Assembly: GCA_026417195.1 (NCBI GenBank)
Contig: JAOADS010000045.1
Coordinates: 1 to 9,292, forward strand
Direction: 5' to 3'
Origin: Ignavibacteria bacterium
GTDB taxonomy: Bacteria > Bacteroidota > Ignavibacteria > Tepidaquicellales > OLB5
DNA length: 9,292 bases
Position numbers and translations under genes: made by a program. Below, in pieces: positions 5,801 through 9,292 of the stretch. The first letter of the stretch is position 1, and the number at the start of each line of letters is the position of its first letter. The notes below the pieces were generated by a model. The model ran no database searches and was not told the origin of the DNA. It worked only from the letters and a program-made list of their open reading frames with translations.

Positions 5801-8026
5801 ATGCTTAGTCCCCTTTACAGAAAAAAACTTGATGAACTGCTTCAGACCTGCAGGGCTAACCTCCCTGATGTTAATGAGAAGCTGATAACAGATGCATTCA
5901 GGTTCAGCCTTAATGCCCATAAAATGGACAAACGAGCGTCTGGCGAGCCATTTATAGTTCATCCTTACGAGGTAGCTATGATAGTTGCAAGGGAAATTCC
6001 ATTGGATGACGTTACCGTAGCTTCTGCACTTCTTCATGATATAGCTGAAGACACCGGTTTTACAATAAATGATATAAAGGAAGAGTTCGGAGAGGATATA
6101 GCTGAAATAGTTGACGGTGCAACAAAGATTGAAGGAATGTTTGAAAACTATGAAGCTAAACAGGTTGAGAATTACCGAAAGATGCTTCTTTCAATGTCAA
6201 ACGATATAAGGGTAATTCTGGTTAAATTTGCTGATCGCCTTCATAACATGAGAACTCTTGAATACCTGAATCCGGAAAGACAGGTCAGAATGTCAAGAGA
6301 AACCATGGAAATCTACGCACCTCTTGCCCATCGTCTCGGTCTTTCCAGAGTTAAAACAGAATTTGAAGATCTTGCATTTAAATATCTTGACAGACAGTTA
6401 TATAAGGAAATCTCCAAGAAAGTAATTGCCAAGAAAAAAGAACGTGAGGCATACGTTAAGAAATTCATAAAGCCGATAGAGGAAGCATTGAAAGCTGAAG
6501 GATTTAAATTTGAAATATCAGGCAGGGCAAAACATCTTTACAGTATAGCCAAAAAAATGCTTTCCCGCGGAAAGTCATTCGAAGAGATTTACGATCTGTT
6601 TGCTGTAAGAATCATACTTGATACTGATGACCGTAATGACTGTTTCACTGTTTACGGAATAATCTCTGAAATTTATATACCTGTTCCTGAACGGTTCAAA
6701 GATTACATCTCGCTGCCTAAACAAAATGGCTATCAGTCTATTCATACCACGCTCATAGGACCGGAAGGTAAAATGGTTGAAGTTCAGATAAGAACGAAAG
6801 ATATGCATGAAGTAGCAGAAAAAGGTGTTGCCGCACACTGGAAATATAAAGAAAATATTCACTCAAACGATAAACAGATGGAAGACTGGATAAGCTGGAT
6901 AAGGGAACTTTTTGATTCTTCATCAAGAGACTCTACGCCGAGACAGATAATGGAAGGACTGAAATTAAACCTTTATCAGGATGAGATATATGTTTTCACC
7001 CCGAAAGGAGAACTGAAAATACTTCCGGTAAATTCCACACCGGTTGATTTCGCATTCTTGATCCATACTGAAGTAGGTTATAAATGTATAGGGGCAAAGG
7101 TTAACGGAAGAATAGTGCCTCTTGATACAAAGCTGAGAAGCGGAGATCAGGTTGAAATAATAACTTCAAAGATAAAAAAACCTCACAGAGACTGGGAGAA
7201 ATTTGTTGTTACCCATAAAGCTAAAAGTGACATAAATAAATTCTTCAACAGCGAACGAAGGGCTAAAATTGAACAAGGAAGGGAAATCTGGGAGAAGAAA
7301 GCAAGAAAAAATAAATTTTTCATCTCAGAAGATGAACTCATTAGACTTATCTCAAGACTTAAGTTTGAGAGCTTACAGTCTCTGTATATTTCTCTTTCAG
7401 AAGGTAAAATTACAGCTGACGAACTCTATGACCTGATTAAAGATAAAAACAAACTCATTTCCGGAGAAATTGACTCGCCCTGGGTGAAAACACAGGAAAA
7501 GAACTTCACACATAAAATCAAGGAAACTGAAAATAACCTGTTTGAGACATATATAAAATCAGCAAGGGCTGCTAAAAACAAAATACTTGCCGGCGGTGAC
7601 GTAAAAGATATTATGTTCTCTTACGCTAACTGCTGCAACCCTATTCCCGGTGAGGATATTATCGGTTTCATAACCAAGACTGAAGGGATCAAGGTTCATA
7701 AGAAATCATGTAAGAACCTGTCAAATCTCTTTCTGTCTGACCCTCAGAGACTTATAGACGTGCAATGGCCTGAACAGATTGAAGATGAATTTTACGTAGG
7801 GATAAGAATAAACGGTGAAGACCGTCCGGCTATGCTGAATGAAATAACAAGTGTTATATCTTCCCATCTAAACACAAATATCAAAAGTGTTAACATTGCA
7901 TCTAAAGGAACTCTTTTTGAAGGGACGGTTATATTAATGGTAAAAAATATTAATCACCTAAATGAACTTATTAACAAAATAAAAACTATAGAGGGCGTAC
8001 TGGATGTTAAGAGATTTGAAGAGTAA
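5801..8026 (+). CDS. rsh: Bifunctional (p)ppGpp synthetase/hydrolase, RelA/SpoT (RSH) family
   Basis: This enzyme makes ppGpp/pppGpp from ATP and GDP/GTP and also hydrolyses it, setting the stringent response. The 741 residues carry the full long-RSH architecture. The HD hydrolase spans about 32-190, with HPYEVA (His54), LLHDIAED (His79-Asp80, Glu83-Asp84) and FADRLHNM (Asp145, Asn149). The synthetase spans about 240-350, with GRAKHLYSI, YDLFAVRI, LPKQNGYQSIHT, VEVQIRT and AAHWKYK. TGS is at about 393-455, a helical region follows, the Cys-rich motif YANCCNPIPGED (608-619, with His633 and Cys637) comes next, and ACT closes at about 663-741. The RFKD motif at 298-301 is the form known from bifunctional enzymes (EXDD marks synthetase-only RelA), and the HD site is intact, so both activities are expected. 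It starts 10 bp after upp; its last 23 bp overlap the next gene. Confidence 0.96.
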   Translation: MLSPLYRKKLDELLQTCRANLPDVNEKLITDAFRFSLNAHKMDKRASGEPFIVHPYEVAMIVAREIPLDDVTVASALLHDIAEDTGFTINDIKEEFGEDIAEIVDGATKIEGMFENYEAKQVENYRKMLLSMSNDIRVILVKFADRLHNMRTLEYLNPERQVRMSRETMEIYAPLAHRLGLSRVKTEFEDLAFKYLDRQLYKEISKKVIAKKKEREAYVKKFIKPIEEALKAEGFKFEISGRAKHLYSIAKKMLSRGKSFEEIYDLFAVRIILDTDDRNDCFTVYGIISEIYIPVPERFKDYISLPKQNGYQSIHTTLIGPEGKMVEVQIRTKDMHEVAEKGVAAHWKYKENIHSNDKQMEDWISWIRELFDSSSRDSTPRQIMEGLKLNLYQDEIYVFTPKGELKILPVNSTPVDFAFLIHTEVGYKCIGAKVNGRIVPLDTKLRSGDQVEIITSKIKKPHRDWEKFVVTHKAKSDINKFFNSERRAKIEQGREIWEKKARKNKFFISEDELIRLISRLKFESLQSLYISLSEGKITADELYDLIKDKNKLISGEIDSPWVKTQEKNFTHKIKETENNLFETYIKSARAAKNKILAGGDVKDIMFSYANCCNPIPGEDIIGFITKTEGIKVHKKSCKNLSNLFLSDPQRLIDVQWPEQIEDEFYVGIRINGEDRPAMLNEITSVISSHLNTNIKSVNIASKGTLFEGTVILMVKNINHLNELINKIKTIEGVLDVKRFEE
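7991..7995 (+). promoter_or_regulatory. Shine-Dalgarno GAGGG deciding the start of the PD40 gene
   Basis: GAGGG lies 8 bp before the ATG at 8004, inside the final codons of RSH. It is the clearest ribosome-binding site in the window and supports the 8004 start, hence the 23-bp overlap with RSH. Confidence 0.55.
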
Positions 8027-9101
8027 AATTTTTATATTCCCCTTTCTCTTTCTAACATCAATTTTCTTCATAGTCCTGTTATCCGGAAACACCGGGAAAG
8101 TTGAGCCCGAATCATGTTCATCAGATACACTTCTTTTCCCCGGAGAAAAACATTTCAGAAATATCAGAATGCTTACAAACGGAGGAGAAAATGCCGAAGC
8201 ATATTTCTCATTTGACGGAACGAAAATCATTTTTCAGTCAACCAGAGAACCTTATGACTGTGATCAGATTTTTATAATGAATTTAGATGGCTCAAATCTC
8301 AGACTTGTAAGCACAGGCAAAGGAAGAACAACGTGTTCATACTTCATGCCGGATGGTAAACTCATACTATATTCATCAACACATCTTGGAAGTGAATCGT
8401 GTCCTCAGAAACCAGACTTCTCCAGAGGATATGTCTGGGCATTATATAAGGATTACGATATCTTCATATCAGACACATCAGGGAAAATAGTGAAACAACT
8501 TACTTCTTCTGGATATTACGACGCAGAAGCTACAGTGTCACCAAAAGGTGATAAAATAGTTTTCACATCAACACGCGACGGAGATATTGAGCTTTATTCA
8601 ATGAATCCTGACGGAAGCAATGTAAAAAGACTTACAGACGCACCCGGTTATGACGGAGGAGCATTTTTTTCCTACGACGGTGAGATGATAGTATTCAGGG
8701 CATCAAGATTTGATAATGAAAATGATCTTAACGAATACAGGAGACTTTTGGAACAGGGTTTGGTGCGTCCGTCAAAGCTGGATATTTATGTAATGAACTC
8801 TGACGGAACAAACATAAGGCGTTTAACTAACAACGGAGCAGCTAACTTCGGCCCTTATTTTTTCCCGGACAACAAAAGAATTATCTTCTCCTCAAACATG
8901 GATGATCCGGGTGGCAGAAACTTTGAGCTTTACATGATAAATATAGATGGCACGGGACTTGAAAGAGTAACATTTAATCCTACATTTGATGGATTCCCGA
9001 TGTTCGCCCTTGACGGTTCAGATAAATTCATATTCTGTTCTAACAGATTTAATTCAAAACCGGGGGAAACAAACGTATTCCTCTGTGAATGGGTAGAATA
9101 A
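8004..9101 (+). CDS. Exported TolB-like PD40 beta-propeller protein
   Basis: The 365-residue product has an N-terminal export signal or membrane anchor (basic RDLKSK, hydrophobic 9-27), with no lipobox. Six PD40-type strands follow the pattern xFSxDGxxIxFxSxR: 67-82, 113-127, 177-193, 221-235, 285-300 and 333-348. Each is followed by a D-[IL]-[FY]-x-[MS]-[ND]-x-[DS]-G strand ending in K/R-x-LT or similar. Six units suggest a six-bladed propeller as in TolB. Two units carry long loops at the same place (about 126-149 and 236-257). Extracytoplasmic cysteines occur at 38, 86, 111, 133, 345 and 361. The role is probably protein or peptide binding in the periplasm or at the surface; it is not TolB itself, since the TolB N-terminal domain is absent. 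The start overlaps RSH by 23 bp and an M28 peptidase gene begins 21 bp after its stop, suggesting translational coupling and a partnership with the peptidase. Confidence 0.85.
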   Translation: MLRDLKSKIFIFPFLFLTSIFFIVLLSGNTGKVEPESCSSDTLLFPGEKHFRNIRMLTNGGENAEAYFSFDGTKIIFQSTREPYDCDQIFIMNLDGSNLRLVSTGKGRTTCSYFMPDGKLILYSSTHLGSESCPQKPDFSRGYVWALYKDYDIFISDTSGKIVKQLTSSGYYDAEATVSPKGDKIVFTSTRDGDIELYSMNPDGSNVKRLTDAPGYDGGAFFSYDGEMIVFRASRFDNENDLNEYRRLLEQGLVRPSKLDIYVMNSDGTNIRRLTNNGAANFGPYFFPDNKRIIFSSNMDDPGGRNFELYMINIDGTGLERVTFNPTFDGFPMFALDGSDKFIFCSNRFNSKPGETNVFLCEWVE

Positions 9102-9122
9102 GACATATTAAAAACCATATCC

Positions 9123-9292
9123 ATGCTTAAAAATTTATCATTAATTCTTTCGCTATTTTCATTTACTTATGCCTCATCAGATGATCCATATATAACTTCA
9201 AATGAACTGATGGAACACATAAAATATCTTTCATCAGATGAGCTTCGTGGAAGGTTTCCCGGAACAGAAGGAGATTCACTGACTCAGGAATA
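9123..9292 (+). CDS. N-terminus of an exported M28-family metallopeptidase (3' truncated by window edge)
   Basis: An open frame runs from ATG 9123 to the window end (56 codons plus two bases). It begins with a short signal peptide (MLKNLSLILSLFSFTYASS, cleavage near residue 17-19). After this come a helix (ITSNELMEHI) and YLSSDELRGRFPGTEGD (35-51). The pattern [YF]L[AS]SDEL.GR..GT.G is the signature found at the N-terminus of secreted M28 aminopeptidase-like zinc peptidases in this bacterial group. The zinc-binding residues lie beyond the window, so catalytic competence cannot be judged. The gap to the PD40 stop is 21 bp, with no obvious terminator, so it likely belongs to the same operon. 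No strong Shine-Dalgarno is visible. Confidence 0.75.
   Translation, partial: MLKNLSLILSLFSFTYASSDDPYITSNELMEHIKYLSSDELRGRFPGTEGDSLTQE

Noticed and set aside
5723..6037. Antisense open frames over upp/rsh and similar ones elsewhere (for example 4760-5032, 6575-6862, 7958-8230)
   Set aside because: They lie opposite strongly supported genes, have no recognisable domains or start signals, and look like shadows of real coding sequence.
8004..9101. PD40 protein as TolB of the Tol-Pal system
   Set aside because: The TolB N-terminal domain is absent, no tol or pal genes are adjacent, and the neighbour is an M28 peptidase.

Overview
The window reads as chromosomal DNA from a free-living member of the Bacteroidota/Chlorobiota/Ignavibacteriota group, most likely Ignavibacteriota-like. 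The basis is two secreted proteins ending in type IX secretion system (T9SS) type A sorting domains (one with the near-canonical QNYPNPSNPSS motif, both ending KMxLIK), AT-rich sequence, starts that mostly lack a strong Shine-Dalgarno, and one promoter candidate of the Bacteroidota type (TTTG, then TAnnTTTG). The taxonomic call is inference.

Layout. The window opens with the 3' end of a rightward gene for a T9SS-exported protein (2-751). A 222-bp convergent gap follows, holding a degenerate TGTCAT...ATGACA palindromic repeat. Next is a leftward gene (974-3535) for an 853-residue surface or secreted protein: signal peptide, eight SBBP-type beta-propeller units about 53 residues apart, three fibronectin-III-like domains and a T9SS tail. 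A 595-bp gap (3536-4130) carries a possible operator, two more intergenic repeat elements (one with a small nested hairpin insertion), and a promoter candidate for the rightward block.

From 4131 to the right edge five genes run in the same direction with gaps of 1 and 10 bp, a 23-bp overlap, and a gap of 21 bp, so they probably form one operon: a lipoprotein of unknown function (DUF6263-like), uracil phosphoribosyltransferase (upp), a full-length bifunctional RelA/SpoT (p)ppGpp synthetase/hydrolase, an exported TolB-like six-unit PD40 beta-propeller, and the first 56 codons of an exported M28-family zinc peptidase cut by the window edge.

How the genes may work together. Upp salvages uracil to UMP using PRPP, and RSH sets the alarmone level that tunes nucleotide and PRPP metabolism, so those two fit as growth-state housekeeping. 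The lipoprotein, PD40 propeller and M28 peptidase are envelope or periplasmic proteins; PD40 plus M28 suggests a peptide-handling pair. No RNA gene, CRISPR array, transposase gene, integrase or phage gene was seen. I found no clear novel system. The most interesting leads are the stringent-response/envelope-peptidase gene order, two long loops on the same side of the PD40 propeller, and the layered palindromic intergenic repeats on both sides of the propeller-adhesin gene.
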